From the NCBI RefSeq assembly GCF_026242045.1, contig NZ_JAPJDO010000002.1:186001-250000 (forward strand): a stretch of 64,000 nucleotides of DNA, written 5' to 3'. The position numbers and the translations under genes were made by a program. This stretch comes from Mycobacterium pinniadriaticum (GTDB taxonomy: Bacteria > Actinomycetota > Actinomycetes > Mycobacteriales > Mycobacteriaceae). Below are positions 1 through 9,026 of this stretch, piece after piece. Every line of letters starts with the position of its first letter. Positions within the stretch are counted from its first letter, which is position 1. Under the pieces are notes generated by a model. The model was given only the letters and a program-made list of their open reading frames with translations, did no database searches and was not told the DNA's origin.

Positions 1-22
1 GGTAGATGGGCCGGAGGAACCC

Positions 23-439
23 ATGCAGCAAACTGAATGGGGCCCCAAATCCGGGGCCGTCGCAGGTCTCGGCGTTGCTGGCATCTTGATGGCAATCTTC
101 TGTGTGACGGTTGTCACAGACCCCCCGGGCCGGATCCTCATCGGGATTGCTGCCGCGGGCCTGCTGGTCTTCGCGATCGGATCGTGGCGGGCCAGACCCC
201 GACTGGCCATCGCGGGGGAGGCGCTGGTGTACCGCGGGTGGTTCCGGACCCAGACGCTACCGCGGGCCGATATCACGCTGATCCGGATCACCGAGTTCCG
301 GCGCATTGGCCGCAAGACCCGACTGCTGGAGATCGAGACGGGCGCTGACCAGCTGATCGTGCTCAGCCGCTGGGATCTGGGTGTCGATCCGCTGCCGGTG
401 CTCGATGCGCTGACCGACGCGGGGTTCGCGGGTAACTAG
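23..439 (+). CDS. PH-domain membrane protein (Rv0010c-like)
   Basis: A 138-residue protein. Two hydrophobic segments near residues 13-35 and 38-52 are followed by a soluble half with the pattern of the bacterial PH (YdbS/YdbT-like, bPH2) domain: a short strand-rich segment after the membrane hairpin, including RADITLIRI and a KTRLLEIET strand. The ATG is preceded by a good GGAGGA ribosome site seven bases upstream. It is convergent with ppiA, which is the arrangement of the Rv0010c/ppiA/cwsA neighbourhood of Mycobacterium. The role of the family is unknown; location in the plasma membrane is inferred from the hydrophobic hairpin. Confidence 0.8.
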   Translation: MQQTEWGPKSGAVAGLGVAGILMAIFCVTVVTDPPGRILIGIAAAGLLVFAIGSWRARPRLAIAGEALVYRGWFRTQTLPRADITLIRITEFRRIGRKTRLLEIETGADQLIVLSRWDLGVDPLPVLDALTDAGFAGN

Positions 440-515
440 GACGCCGAGACTGCAGTTGTTATGCGCGTTTCCCGGGTAGGGGCGCAAACAAGTGCAGCCT
501 CGGCGGACGAACCAC

Positions 516-1043
516 CTAGGAGATGGTGACGGACTCGATCACCACGGCATCGGCGGGCCGGTCGTTGCGATCGGTGGCCGTGCTGGCGATCGCGTCGACG
601 ACCTTCTGCGACTCGGGGTCGACGACCTCGCCGAAGATGGTGTGCCGGCGGTTCAGATGCGGGGTCTTGCCCACGGTGATGAAGAACTGAGAGCCGTTGG
701 TGCCCGGCCCGGCGTTGGCCATGGCCAGCAGGTAGGGCTTGTCGAACTGCAACTCGGGGTGGAACTCGTCGGCGAACTTGTAGCCCGGGCCGCCGCGGCC
801 CGTTCCGGTCGGGTCACCGCCCTGGATCATGAAGCCGTCGATGACGCGGTGGAAGACGGCACCGTCGTAGAACGGTCCGGACGTGCTGCCCGAGGCGTTC
901 TGCGTCGAGTACTCCTTGGTGCCCTGGGCCAGACCGACAAAGTTGGCGACGGTCTTGGGGGCGTGATTGCCGAACAGGGCGATCTTGATGTCGCCGCGGT
1001 TGGTGTGCAGGGTCGCGGTCGCGGTGGCAATGGGGCTAGTCAC
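516..1043 (-). CDS. ppiA: Peptidyl-prolyl cis-trans isomerase A (cyclophilin)
   Basis: Cyclophilin-type proline isomerase that accelerates proline-limited folding. The core contains the family signatures [15 protein letters not shown] and NGSQFFIT and the catalytic Arg/Phe/His positions of cyclophilins. I start it at the GTG at 1043 ([13 protein letters not shown]...), giving 175 residues and matching the N-terminus I recall for the mycobacterial protein; an in-frame TTG at 1079 would add 12 residues without a convincing ribosome site. No signal peptide is visible, so it is probably cytoplasmic. It lies between cwsA (divergent) and the PH-domain gene (convergent), as in other mycobacteria. 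Confidence 0.93.
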   Translation of the reverse strand: MTSPIATATATLHTNRGDIKIALFGNHAPKTVANFVGLAQGTKEYSTQNASGSTSGPFYDGAVFHRVIDGFMIQGGDPTGTGRGGPGYKFADEFHPELQFDKPYLLAMANAGPGTNGSQFFITVGKTPHLNRRHTIFGEVVDPESQKVVDAIASTATDRNDRPADAVVIESVTIS

Positions 1044-1149
1044 GGGATCCCAGTGTGCCACCACCCTCGCGTGCTCCAACTCGGGGCCACCCTTCCGGGC
1101 GCTGTGGCAGTGTTGATGCCATCAGCAGCCGCCAGGTCGGGAGGATCAG

Positions 1150-1560
1150 ATGGGCCGCAGGACAGAACCCAAACTCACGTCGCGCGAGCGGTTGAACCGC
1201 GGACTGCACTACACCGCAGTCGGTCCGGTCGACATCACCCGAGGCGTGGTCGGGGTGAGCGTCCACGGGGCGGAGTCCGCTGCCAGCGCGCTCAAACGTC
1301 GTGCTCGCGAGGCCCGGGCCGTTCAACTCGAGGTCGCCAACGAGGCTGAAGCCGTCAAACAGGTCGTCGCGGAGCTGCCCCAGATGCTGCAGGAGGCCCG
1401 CAAGTCGCAGCACCGACGACGGCGGCGACTGGTCGTCTTCGGCTTCCTCGGGCTCGCGGTGGTGGCCGGCGCCGCGGTCGCCGTCACGATCGCGCGGCGG
1501 TCCGCGACGCCCGAACCGTCGCCGCGGCCGCCCAGCGTCGAGGTCACCCCCAAGCTCTGA
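1150..1560 (+). CDS. cwsA: Cell wall synthesis protein CwsA
   Basis: A 136-residue protein resembling mycobacterial CwsA, which is reported to interact with CrgA and Wag31 in division and polar growth. The N-terminal half is soluble and helix-forming ([20 protein letters not shown] is a recognisable start), residues about 50-90 are charged and likely coiled coil, a basic stretch RRRRR precedes one membrane segment around residues 98-118, and a short Pro-rich tail follows. Start chosen at ATG with GGGAGG six bases upstream. The next gene starts five bases after its stop, so the two may be co-transcribed. Confidence 0.88.
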   Translation: MGRRTEPKLTSRERLNRGLHYTAVGPVDITRGVVGVSVHGAESAASALKRRAREARAVQLEVANEAEAVKQVVAELPQMLQEARKSQHRRRRRLVVFGFLGLAVVAGAAVAVTIARRSATPEPSPRPPSVEVTPKL

Positions 1561-1564
1561 CGTC

Positions 1565-2923
1565 GTGGCCGTCAGCGTCTTCGACCTGTTCTCCATCGGT
1601 ATCGGGCCGTCGAGTTCACACACCGTCGGGCCGATGCGAGCGGCCACCCGCTTCACCGCCCGGCTCGCCGCCTCGGGGGTGCTCCATGCGGTCGATCGGG
1701 TGCGGGTCGCGCTCTACGGGTCGCTCGCCGCGACGGGCACCGGGCACGGCACGATCGGTGCGGTGATCCTCGGACTTACCGGCGCCGACCCGGAGACGGT
1801 CGACCCTTCGGCCGTCGACCCGCTGCTGAAAGCGGTCCGCGAGACCCGTCGACTGACCCTGGCCGGCGGCCGGGTGATCACCTTCGACATCGACTCCGAT
1901 ATCGCGAAGAGTCTGCGGCGCTTGGATTTTCACAGCAACGGGATGGCCTTCGCCGCGCTCGGCGCCGACGGGGCCGAGCTGGATCGACGGGTGTACTACT
2001 CCGTCGGCGGCGGCGCGGTGGTCGACGAGACGGAAGCCTCGGCGCCGTCGAGCGGGTCGTCCGACATCCCGTATCCCTTCAGCACCGCAACCGAATTGGT
2101 GGCGCTCGCCGTCCAGCGAGGTTGCAGCATCGCCACCGTGATGGCCGACAACGAACGAGCCCTGGCCCGCCACGACGACCTGCGCGGTGCGGTCCTGCGG
2201 ATCTGGTCGGTGATGCAGCAGTGCGTGGCCGCGGGCCTGCGTCATGGCGGGGTGCTGCCCGGCGGGCTGGGGGTCCGCCGGCGTGCGGGGCAGCTGGCCG
2301 CCCAACTCGAGCAGACCCCCGATGACCCGCTGTACGCCATCGACTGGGTGACCGTTTACGCGCTGGCCGTCAACGAGGAGAACGCCAGTGGCGGCCGCGT
2401 GGTCACCGCCCCGACCAACGGGGCGGCCGGGGTGATCCCGGCGGTGCTGCACTACTACACCCGCTTCGTGCCCGGGGCCGACGACGACGGGGTCGTGCAG
2501 TTCCTGCTGACCGCCGCGGCGATCGGGGTGCTGTTCAAGGCCAACGCCTCCATCTCCGGTGCGGAGGTCGGTTGTCAGGGCGAGGTCGGCTCGGCCTGTT
2601 CGATGGCGGCCGCCGGACTCACCGCGGTGCTCGGCGGCACACCGGCGCAGGTCGAGAACGCCGCCGAGATCGGCATCGAGCACAACCTCGGGCTGACCTG
2701 CGACCCGGTGCGCGGGCTGGTCCAGATCCCGTGCATCGAACGCAACGCCGTCGCGGCGGTCAAGGCCATCACCGCCGCCCGGATGGCGATGCACGGCGAC
2801 GGTTCGCATTTCGTCAGCCTCGACACGGCGATCAAGACGATGCGCGACACCGGCGCCGACATGGCCGACAAGTACAAGGAAACGGCGCTGGGCGGGCTGG
2901 CCCTCAACGTGGTCGAGTGCTGA
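1565..2923 (+). CDS. sdaA: L-serine ammonia-lyase (single-chain, iron-sulfur type)
   Basis: Converts L-serine to pyruvate and ammonia. The N-terminus [20 protein letters not shown] is the hallmark of the single-chain bacterial enzyme (beta domain), and the C-terminal alpha domain carries the cysteines expected to bind the 4Fe-4S cluster: [11 protein letters not shown], then LTCDP and IPCIERN about 130 residues later. Length with the GTG start at 1565 is 452 residues, normal for SdaA. No Shine-Dalgarno is visible before this GTG, which sits four bases after the cwsA stop, so translation may be coupled to cwsA. It is convergent with the mce operon; only two bases separate their ends. Confidence 0.93.
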   Translation: MAVSVFDLFSIGIGPSSSHTVGPMRAATRFTARLAASGVLHAVDRVRVALYGSLAATGTGHGTIGAVILGLTGADPETVDPSAVDPLLKAVRETRRLTLAGGRVITFDIDSDIAKSLRRLDFHSNGMAFAALGADGAELDRRVYYSVGGGAVVDETEASAPSSGSSDIPYPFSTATELVALAVQRGCSIATVMADNERALARHDDLRGAVLRIWSVMQQCVAAGLRHGGVLPGGLGVRRRAGQLAAQLEQTPDDPLYAIDWVTVYALAVNEENASGGRVVTAPTNGAAGVIPAVLHYYTRFVPGADDDGVVQFLLTAAAIGVLFKANASISGAEVGCQGEVGSACSMAAAGLTAVLGGTPAQVENAAEIGIEHNLGLTCDPVRGLVQIPCIERNAVAAVKAITAARMAMHGDGSHFVSLDTAIKTMRDTGADMADKYKETALGGLALNVVEC

Positions 2924-2925
2924 GT

Positions 2926-4329
2926 TCAGCTGCCCGGCAGCAACATTGACTGCCAGTCTGGAGGCTGTTGGCTGGGCGCGAGATCACGCTGGGTGTACTG
3001 GCGCCCGTCGGGTCCGATGAACGTTCCCGTCGAAGGATCGTATTCGGCGCCGGCGATCGGGGGCGGCGGCTGCGGCACGCCTTGGCCGGACAGCGTGGCG
3101 TTCGGATCGCCCTTCCAGTTGTACCCGTCGTTGAGCGGCAGGTAGTTGTCGGCACTTTCGCACATCGCCACGGTCGGCGCCCGCTTTCCGGGGCGGGTCA
3201 TACACGGGATGTTGCGTACCCCCCGCACGCCCAACGGCGAATCCTGGGGTACCCGGCAATACAGGTCGCCGGCCGGGCGATCCGGATAATCCTGCAGGGC
3301 CGCCGCCCGCTGCTGCTGGGCGGGCAAGAAGCCGGTGGTACACGGCGGTGGTTGGTTGAGGCTCAGATTCAGACTCAGATAAACCCCCCGGTAGGGCTGC
3401 TGGGTGTCCCGGTTGGCCAGGACCATCGCCTGCGCGGTGGCCGCCGCCTGCGGCAGGAGCACCAGGAGTTGTTCCACACCGGGCTGATAGGTCAGCACCA
3501 CCTGAGCGACGCTGGCCATGTTGGCGGCGATCACGGGCACGGTGGGCCGAACCCTGTCGAGAAGCTGGCGGGCCTCCTCGACGGCCGGGGCTCCCTGGCG
3601 CAGAAGGCCCTCGACGGCAGGGGCGTTGTCCTGGAGTTGGCGGCCGATGGTTGACAGGTGGGTGGCCCAGGCCTGGATCGCGCTCGAGGACTGGGTCTGG
3701 GCGTCCAGGATCGGTTTCGACTGGTCGATCAGGGTCAACAATGGGCCCAGGTTCTTGCGCGCCCCGCCGGCCAACTCGGCGCTGCCGGTGATGAGTCGGG
3801 ACAACTCCGGTCCCAGGCCGCCGACGGCCGTGTACGACTCGTCGACGACCGTCTTGAGATCGTCGTGCGGGATGGCCTTCAGGCCGGTGTCCATCGCGTC
3901 CAGTACGGCGTCGAAATCCGGTGGCACCGTGGTGCGGTCGAGCGGGATGACATCGCCGTTGCGCAGCGGCGGCGAATCCCGGCGCGGCAACAGGGTGATG
4001 TATTGCTCTCCGACCGCCGACTGGCTGTGCACCTGCGCGTCGAGGTCCGCGGGGATGGCGGTGCCGGATTTCAGCGACAACACCGCCGCTACACCGGTGT
4101 CGGTCAGGTGCACATCGGTGATGCGGCCGACCTCCGCTCCCCGATAGGTGACGTTGCCGCCCGGATAAATCCCCGCGGTCCGGGGCAGCTCGACGGTCAC
4201 CTGGTAGCGGCCCACCCCGAACATGGCCGGCAGCCGGATGTAGCCGAATATCATGGCTGTCGCGAAGACCACCGCGATCACGGCGAACAGCGCCAATTGG
4301 ATCCGAATACGCAGTGTCAACGGCGGCAT
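2926..4329 (-). CDS. mceF: Mce family protein, position F (last gene of mce operon)
   Basis: Mce/MlaD-type lipid-binding subunit of an ABC-like importer. One N-terminal membrane segment (about residues 8-30) is followed by the MlaD domain (GRYQVTVELPRTAGIYPGGNVTYRG, split here as a landmark around residues 35-60), then a long helical region that forms the needle in this family, and a C-terminal Cys/Pro-containing tail. Start at ATG 4329 is two bases after the mceE stop codon. The protein is 467 residues, usual for MceF. It ends the operon; no mas-type accessory genes follow. Confidence 0.88.
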   Translation of the reverse strand: MPPLTLRIRIQLALFAVIAVVFATAMIFGYIRLPAMFGVGRYQVTVELPRTAGIYPGGNVTYRGAEVGRITDVHLTDTGVAAVLSLKSGTAIPADLDAQVHSQSAVGEQYITLLPRRDSPPLRNGDVIPLDRTTVPPDFDAVLDAMDTGLKAIPHDDLKTVVDESYTAVGGLGPELSRLITGSAELAGGARKNLGPLLTLIDQSKPILDAQTQSSSAIQAWATHLSTIGRQLQDNAPAVEGLLRQGAPAVEEARQLLDRVRPTVPVIAANMASVAQVVLTYQPGVEQLLVLLPQAAATAQAMVLANRDTQQPYRGVYLSLNLSLNQPPPCTTGFLPAQQQRAAALQDYPDRPAGDLYCRVPQDSPLGVRGVRNIPCMTRPGKRAPTVAMCESADNYLPLNDGYNWKGDPNATLSGQGVPQPPPPIAGAEYDPSTGTFIGPDGRQYTQRDLAPSQQPPDWQSMLLPGS

Positions 4330-4330
4330 G

Positions 4331-5461
4331 TCAGCGTCCCTGGTCCCAACGGTACGGTGCGACAAGGGGATTGCCCGCCGTGTACGGGCTCGGCAGTTGC
4401 CCGATTGTGCGGCCCCACTGCAGCTCGAGTTCGGTCAGGTCACCTTCCCAGCGAGTGCCGGTGAGGAATGAGGCATCCAGGCGGCTCAGGGTCAGATCGA
4501 TGACGGCTGTCAGGTTGGCGAAATCCCCACGCTGCCAAGTGCCGACGGTATCGGCGGGGAACGGGTACGTCGCGAACAGACCCAGCGACCGGGTCAGCGC
4601 CGGGCCGGCGTCGGCCAACGATTCCAGTACCGGCCCCAGGGCCCTGAGCTCCTCGAGGAGGCTGTCCTTGGTTTCGTTGGTGGATTGGGCCACCAGCGCA
4701 CTGAACTTGCCCAGCTGATCGAGCGCCTCCACCAGGGTCTGCCGCTGGTCGCTGATCACCCGCAGGGCCTCCGGGATGGTCTTCAGGGCCTTGTCGACCA
4801 CCGGGCGCTGCTCGGCGAACTGCCCGGCCAGCCTGTTCAGGCTCTCGGTGGTGGCGATGATGTCGCCGGCCTGGTGGTTGACGTAGCGGGTGAACGTGTC
4901 CAGCTGCGCGATGAGGCTGCGCAGGTCCTGCTCGCGACCGGCTAGCGCGACGCTCAGCGACTCGGTGATGTCCTGGACCTGACCGATCCCGCCGCCGTTG
5001 AGCAACAACGAGACCGCCGACAAAACCTGCTCACTCGACGGGTACACACCGGCCGACGACAGCGGAATCAGCGATCCGTCGTGCAGTTCGCCCTGTGGTG
5101 CGATGTCCACCGGCGCGGCCAGTTCGACGTGCAGCGAGCCGAGCAGGCCACTCTGGCCGACCGTCGCGGTGGCGTTGGCCGGCAGATCAACGTCACCGTC
5201 GATACTCATGGTGAGCAGGGCATGCCAGCCCTGCCGCTCGATCTTGGTGACGGTGCCCACCGTGACATCGCCCACCTGCACACGGGAATTCGGCTCGATG
5301 GTGCGTACATCGGGCAGCTCCGCCTGGACGGTGTAGGAGCCCGGACCCCGGCCAGCGGTCCCCGGTAGTGGAAGCGAGTTCAGTCCGCGCCACGCGCAGC
5401 CCGAGGTTCCGGCGGCCACCGACAACACCGCCACCGCGGCGATCACCTTGGTCCGTCTCAT
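4331..5461 (-). CDS. mceE: Mce family lipoprotein, position E (LprK-like)
   Basis: Lipid-anchored MlaD-domain subunit of the Mce complex. The N-terminus has a Lys/Arg-bearing signal peptide and a lipobox-like AGTSGC with the acceptor Cys at about residue 22, as in MceE/LprK proteins. The MlaD domain follows (YTVQAELPDVRTIEPNSRV), then a helical needle-forming region. The ATG at 5461 overlaps the mceD stop in an ATGA, so translation is coupled. Length 376 residues. Longer upstream in-frame sequence is only read-through into mceD. Confidence 0.9.
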   Translation of the reverse strand: MRRTKVIAAVAVLSVAAGTSGCAWRGLNSLPLPGTAGRGPGSYTVQAELPDVRTIEPNSRVQVGDVTVGTVTKIERQGWHALLTMSIDGDVDLPANATATVGQSGLLGSLHVELAAPVDIAPQGELHDGSLIPLSSAGVYPSSEQVLSAVSLLLNGGGIGQVQDITESLSVALAGREQDLRSLIAQLDTFTRYVNHQAGDIIATTESLNRLAGQFAEQRPVVDKALKTIPEALRVISDQRQTLVEALDQLGKFSALVAQSTNETKDSLLEELRALGPVLESLADAGPALTRSLGLFATYPFPADTVGTWQRGDFANLTAVIDLTLSRLDASFLTGTRWEGDLTELELQWGRTIGQLPSPYTAGNPLVAPYRWDQGR

Positions 5462-6714
5462 GGGCCCTCCCCAGGCAGGGTCATCATGCCCGTCAGACCA
5501 TCGGCCGGGTCCGTCTGCTGGACAGCGGGATTCACCGGCGGGATGTAGTCGGGTCGCATCCAGTCCTCGCTGTAGGTCACCTCGTTCGGCCGCGCGGTGG
5601 CGCCGACGATGAGGTTCTCGCTCAGCGGCGGAAAGTTGTACTGGCGATTCTTCACGATGGGCGCCAGGTATTGCACGCACAGCTTGGCCGACTGTTCAGC
5701 GCCCAGTCGTGAGGCCGCTTGGATCGCCCCGCACAGGAAGGTGATCGGATCAGCGAAGTTGTTGAAGGCGTAGGCGCCGCCCATCGTCGCCTGTGCGGGC
5801 TGATAGGTGTTCATCAGGTTCTGCAGCTCGTTGGGGGCGACGTGCAGAGCCTGTTTGATGTCGTCGAGGCTGGCGTTGAGCGCCGAGGACACCGACGCCA
5901 GTCTGTCGGCGGTGTTACCCAGCGACTCCCGGTTGTCGGCCACGAAGCTGTGCACGTCACCCACCACCGCATCGAGTGCCGATACGGCGGCGCCGATTTC
6001 GTCGGGGTCGTCGGTCAACAGCCCGGTTGCCGTGGCCAGATTGGTGTTCAGTTGTCGCATCAGGTCGCCGCTGTCCTGCAGGGCCGACACCAGGATCGAC
6101 AGGTTATTCAACGTGCTGAAGAGGTCGTCGCTGTGGTCGCCCAGCACCGAAACCGCCTGCGACAGTTTGATGATGGTGTCCCTGATGTTCGGTCCCTGGC
6201 CGCGCAAGGCCTCGGCGGTGGTGTGCAGAACCGATCCCAGGGTGCTGGTGCCGCCGGGTTCGGTCGGTTGCACCAGTCGGCTGAGTCGCTCGAGCTGTTC
6301 GCGCAGATCGTCCCACTCGATCGGTACCGCGGTACGTTCCCGGGGGATCACGGCGTTGTTCTGCATCTGCGGCCCACCGGTATACGCCGGGGTGAGTTGG
6401 ATGACGCGCGCGGTCACGATCGCCGGTGCGAGGATGACCGCCCTGGCATCGGCGGGAACCGGGTATTTGGCGTCGTACCAGAAGGTGATCTTGACGCGAC
6501 TGGGCTGCGGCTCGATCCTGTCGACCCTGCCGACGGGGACGCCGAGAATCCGGATCTCGTCACCGACGAAGATGCCGTTGCTGTTCGCAAAGTACCCGAC
6601 GACGGTTCGCCTGTTCGCCGTACCGGAGCTGTGCACCAATACCGTCGCGGCGGCGACGATCAGCACGACCAACGTCGCGGTCACGGCGATGCGGATGTGG
6701 GCTCGGGTGGGCAT
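5458..6714 (-). CDS. mceD: Mce family protein, position D
   Basis: 418 residues: one N-terminal membrane helix (about 8-28), an MlaD domain with the segment GIFVGDEIRILGVPVGRVD, and a long alpha-helical part with repeated hydrophobic heptads. The C-terminus holds a YSEDWMRPDY segment similar to other MceD proteins. Its start codon overlaps the mceC stop by one base (TGATG) and its stop overlaps mceE. Expected to form the hexameric periplasmic tunnel with the other five Mce subunits. Confidence 0.88.
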   Translation of the reverse strand: MPTRAHIRIAVTATLVVLIVAAATVLVHSSGTANRRTVVGYFANSNGIFVGDEIRILGVPVGRVDRIEPQPSRVKITFWYDAKYPVPADARAVILAPAIVTARVIQLTPAYTGGPQMQNNAVIPRERTAVPIEWDDLREQLERLSRLVQPTEPGGTSTLGSVLHTTAEALRGQGPNIRDTIIKLSQAVSVLGDHSDDLFSTLNNLSILVSALQDSGDLMRQLNTNLATATGLLTDDPDEIGAAVSALDAVVGDVHSFVADNRESLGNTADRLASVSSALNASLDDIKQALHVAPNELQNLMNTYQPAQATMGGAYAFNNFADPITFLCGAIQAASRLGAEQSAKLCVQYLAPIVKNRQYNFPPLSENLIVGATARPNEVTYSEDWMRPDYIPPVNPAVQQTDPADGLTGMMTLPGEGP

Positions 6715-7991
6715 CAGCCCTCCTCGTTCAGCGGTGGCGCCGGCACGAGCACCGGTGTCGGTGTCGGGGCGGGTGAGGGATCGGCTGGCGGTCCGGGCGG
6801 CGGTCCCCCGGGTGGCGGGGCCGGTGGCGGTTCCCGGTACGGGTAGCGCGGGTCGCCCGGCCTGCCGGTGATCGCGTCGGGCAGGGTCAATCGGGGGTCG
6901 CCGCCTTGGCCGGTGCGCGGAAACGGCAGCGGCAGTGGCGGTGTCGCGGGCTGGCCGGTCTGCGGATCGGTGCGCTGCGAGGGTGCCAACACGTTGGGGT
7001 CGAGGCCGAGATCGGAGAAGGCGGCGTCGACGAACGGTTGAATGAATTGGCCGGGCAACAGGTTGGCGATGTAGAACTTGAAGAACGGTCCCGAGGACAT
7101 CGATTCTCCCAGTGACATCGCGTACTGGTTGAACCCTTTGATCGCCAGCCGTATTCGGTCCTTACGGTCGTCGACGATCGCAAGTATCTGGTTCAGCTTG
7201 TCCAGTGCTGGCCGCAACGTCTGCCGGTTCTCGGCGATGACGGCCTTGATCTGCCGGCTCAACGCGGCGATGTTCGCCGAGATCTCGTCCAGGGCACGGC
7301 TTTGGCTCGTCAGGTCGGCCAGCAGCGCATTGCTGTCGACGAGCATCTTGACGATGGCGTCGCTGCGCTCGGCCAGCACCGTCGTCACCTTGTTGGCGTC
7401 GGCCAGTAGTTTGCGCAACTGGGTGTCGCGTTGGTCGAGGGTCTGCGCGAACCGGGCCACACCCTGCAGGGCGGTCCTCAGCGCCGGCGGGCTCTGGGAG
7501 AACTCGTCGGCCAGTACCTTCCAGGAATCCGAGAGTCGGGTGGTGTCCAGCTGGCTGATGGTGGCGGTGAGATCGCCCAGAGCATCCGGCAATTGGTAGG
7601 GCGAGGTGGTTCGGTCGAGCGGAATGGGCCCGGATTGCGTCCCACCGCCCTTGGGTGTGAGTTCGAGGATTTTCGCCCCGAGAATGCTTCTCGTCTTGAT
7701 CGCGGCCTCGGTGCGATCACCGAGCCGGATGTTCTTGTCGACCTCGAAGGTGACCAACACGCGTGGTCCGTCGAGATCGATGCTGCTGACCTCACCCGCC
7801 TTGAAGCCGGACACCTGCACCGCGGCTCCCGCGAGCAGCCCGCCCGCCTCCGCGAAGTAGGCCGAATAGTGCTTGTTGGAGTTGACGAACGGCAGCTTTC
7901 CGTAGTTGAGGGCGCCCAGGACCACCGCCACCGTGATCGTGACACCGGCGACCCCGACGGCGATCGGATTGCGTTCGGCGAAGGTCTTCAT
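6714..7991 (-). CDS. mceC: Mce family protein, position C
   Basis: N-terminal membrane helix (about residues 9-29), MlaD domain (YSAYFAEAGGLLAGAAVQVSG as landmark) and helical needle region, ending in a Pro-rich tail of about 60 residues (PPPAPPPGGPPPGPP), a normal feature of mycobacterial MceC. I start at ATG 7991 because it overlaps the mceB stop as ATGA; an ATG four codons upstream (8003) is the alternative. 425 residues. Confidence 0.88.
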   Translation of the reverse strand: MKTFAERNPIAVGVAGVTITVAVVLGALNYGKLPFVNSNKHYSAYFAEAGGLLAGAAVQVSGFKAGEVSSIDLDGPRVLVTFEVDKNIRLGDRTEAAIKTRSILGAKILELTPKGGGTQSGPIPLDRTTSPYQLPDALGDLTATISQLDTTRLSDSWKVLADEFSQSPPALRTALQGVARFAQTLDQRDTQLRKLLADANKVTTVLAERSDAIVKMLVDSNALLADLTSQSRALDEISANIAALSRQIKAVIAENRQTLRPALDKLNQILAIVDDRKDRIRLAIKGFNQYAMSLGESMSSGPFFKFYIANLLPGQFIQPFVDAAFSDLGLDPNVLAPSQRTDPQTGQPATPPLPLPFPRTGQGGDPRLTLPDAITGRPGDPRYPYREPPPAPPPGGPPPGPPADPSPAPTPTPVLVPAPPLNEEG

Positions 7992-9016
7992 CGAGGCGTG
8001 CACCTTCCGCTGTCCTGGCCGGCGATCTTGACGTAAACCGGCTGTCCGCCTTTACCGTTCAGTTTCAGGATCAGATCGCAGAGATAGAAGCTGAAGTAGT
8101 CCCCGTAGAGTCCTTGGCGGTTGAGCATCCGGTAGACGTCGGGCAGGGTGTTGAGCAGGTGGTCGAAGTAGTCGCGGTCGGCCAGCGCGACATCGGCGGT
8201 CCGATCTGCCTCGTGGACAACCTTTTCCAGCGGCGAGCGGCCCCGGGCGAGGAGGTCGGTGATCGACGCGGCGGCTTCGTTGGCGTAGGCCAGCCCGTTG
8301 CGCAGGTCGTGTCGTCGATCTGCCATCGTCGTCAAGGTCGCCGACAGGGAGTCGACGGCGGTGGCGAACTGTGAGCTCTGGTCACCCAGTGATCCCACGA
8401 TGCTGTTGAGGTTGGTGATGACCTGCCCGATCAGCTGGTCACGGTCGGCCAGGGTGTTGGTCAGGGTTGCGGTCTGGGTCAGCAGTGCCGTGATAGTCGT
8501 GCCTTCGCCCTGAAAGGCGTCGATCAGCCGACTGGACAACATGTTGACCTGTTCGGGGTCCAGTGCCCGGAACAAGGGGCGGAAGCCGCCGAGCAGGGCG
8601 TCGAGGTCCAGTGCCGGGGCGGTGTGCGACAGCGGGATGGTGGCACCGGCCTGAAGGGTCTTGGTGCCACCGGCTCCTTCTTCGAGGGCGAGGTAGCGCT
8701 CTCCGATGAGGTTGCGGTAGCGGATGACCGCTCGGTTTCCCTCGGTCAACCTCACTGATGCGTCGGTACCGAACTCCACGAGGGCGATGCCGTCGTCTCG
8801 GATCCTGATGTTTTTGACCTTGCCCACTTCGACGCCGGCGATGCGGACGAAGTTGCCGTTCTCCAGTCCGGATACGGTGCGGAACTCCGCGGTGTAGGTC
8901 TTCTCGGCCTCGAACCGGAGTTGGGCGAAGATGGCCAGCATCGCCGCCAGACCCAGTGCGCAGACCGCCAGGAACACCGCGACCCGCCAGATCGCGCCGC
9001 GCAGATTCTCTTTCAT
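7988..9016 (-). CDS. mceB: Mce family protein, position B
   Basis: 342 residues beginning MKENLRGAIWRVAVFLAVCA: a single membrane anchor at about residues 10-30, an MlaD domain (VSGLENGNFVRIAGVEVGKV), and a helical C-terminal half ending with two Cys (YLCDLI and GRCTPR) as often seen in MceB. The upstream open frame to 9295 is only overlap with mceA; ATG 9016 lies ten bases after the mceA stop and is the natural start. Confidence 0.88.
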   Translation of the reverse strand: MKENLRGAIWRVAVFLAVCALGLAAMLAIFAQLRFEAEKTYTAEFRTVSGLENGNFVRIAGVEVGKVKNIRIRDDGIALVEFGTDASVRLTEGNRAVIRYRNLIGERYLALEEGAGGTKTLQAGATIPLSHTAPALDLDALLGGFRPLFRALDPEQVNMLSSRLIDAFQGEGTTITALLTQTATLTNTLADRDQLIGQVITNLNSIVGSLGDQSSQFATAVDSLSATLTTMADRRHDLRNGLAYANEAAASITDLLARGRSPLEKVVHEADRTADVALADRDYFDHLLNTLPDVYRMLNRQGLYGDYFSFYLCDLILKLNGKGGQPVYVKIAGQDSGRCTPR

Positions 9017-9026
9017 CGCGGCCTCG

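Noticed and set aside
492-1349. Long plus-strand ORF of 285 residues
   Set aside because: It is antisense to ppiA and then overlaps cwsA in another frame; composition is Arg/Gly-rich as expected for GC-rich shadow frames.
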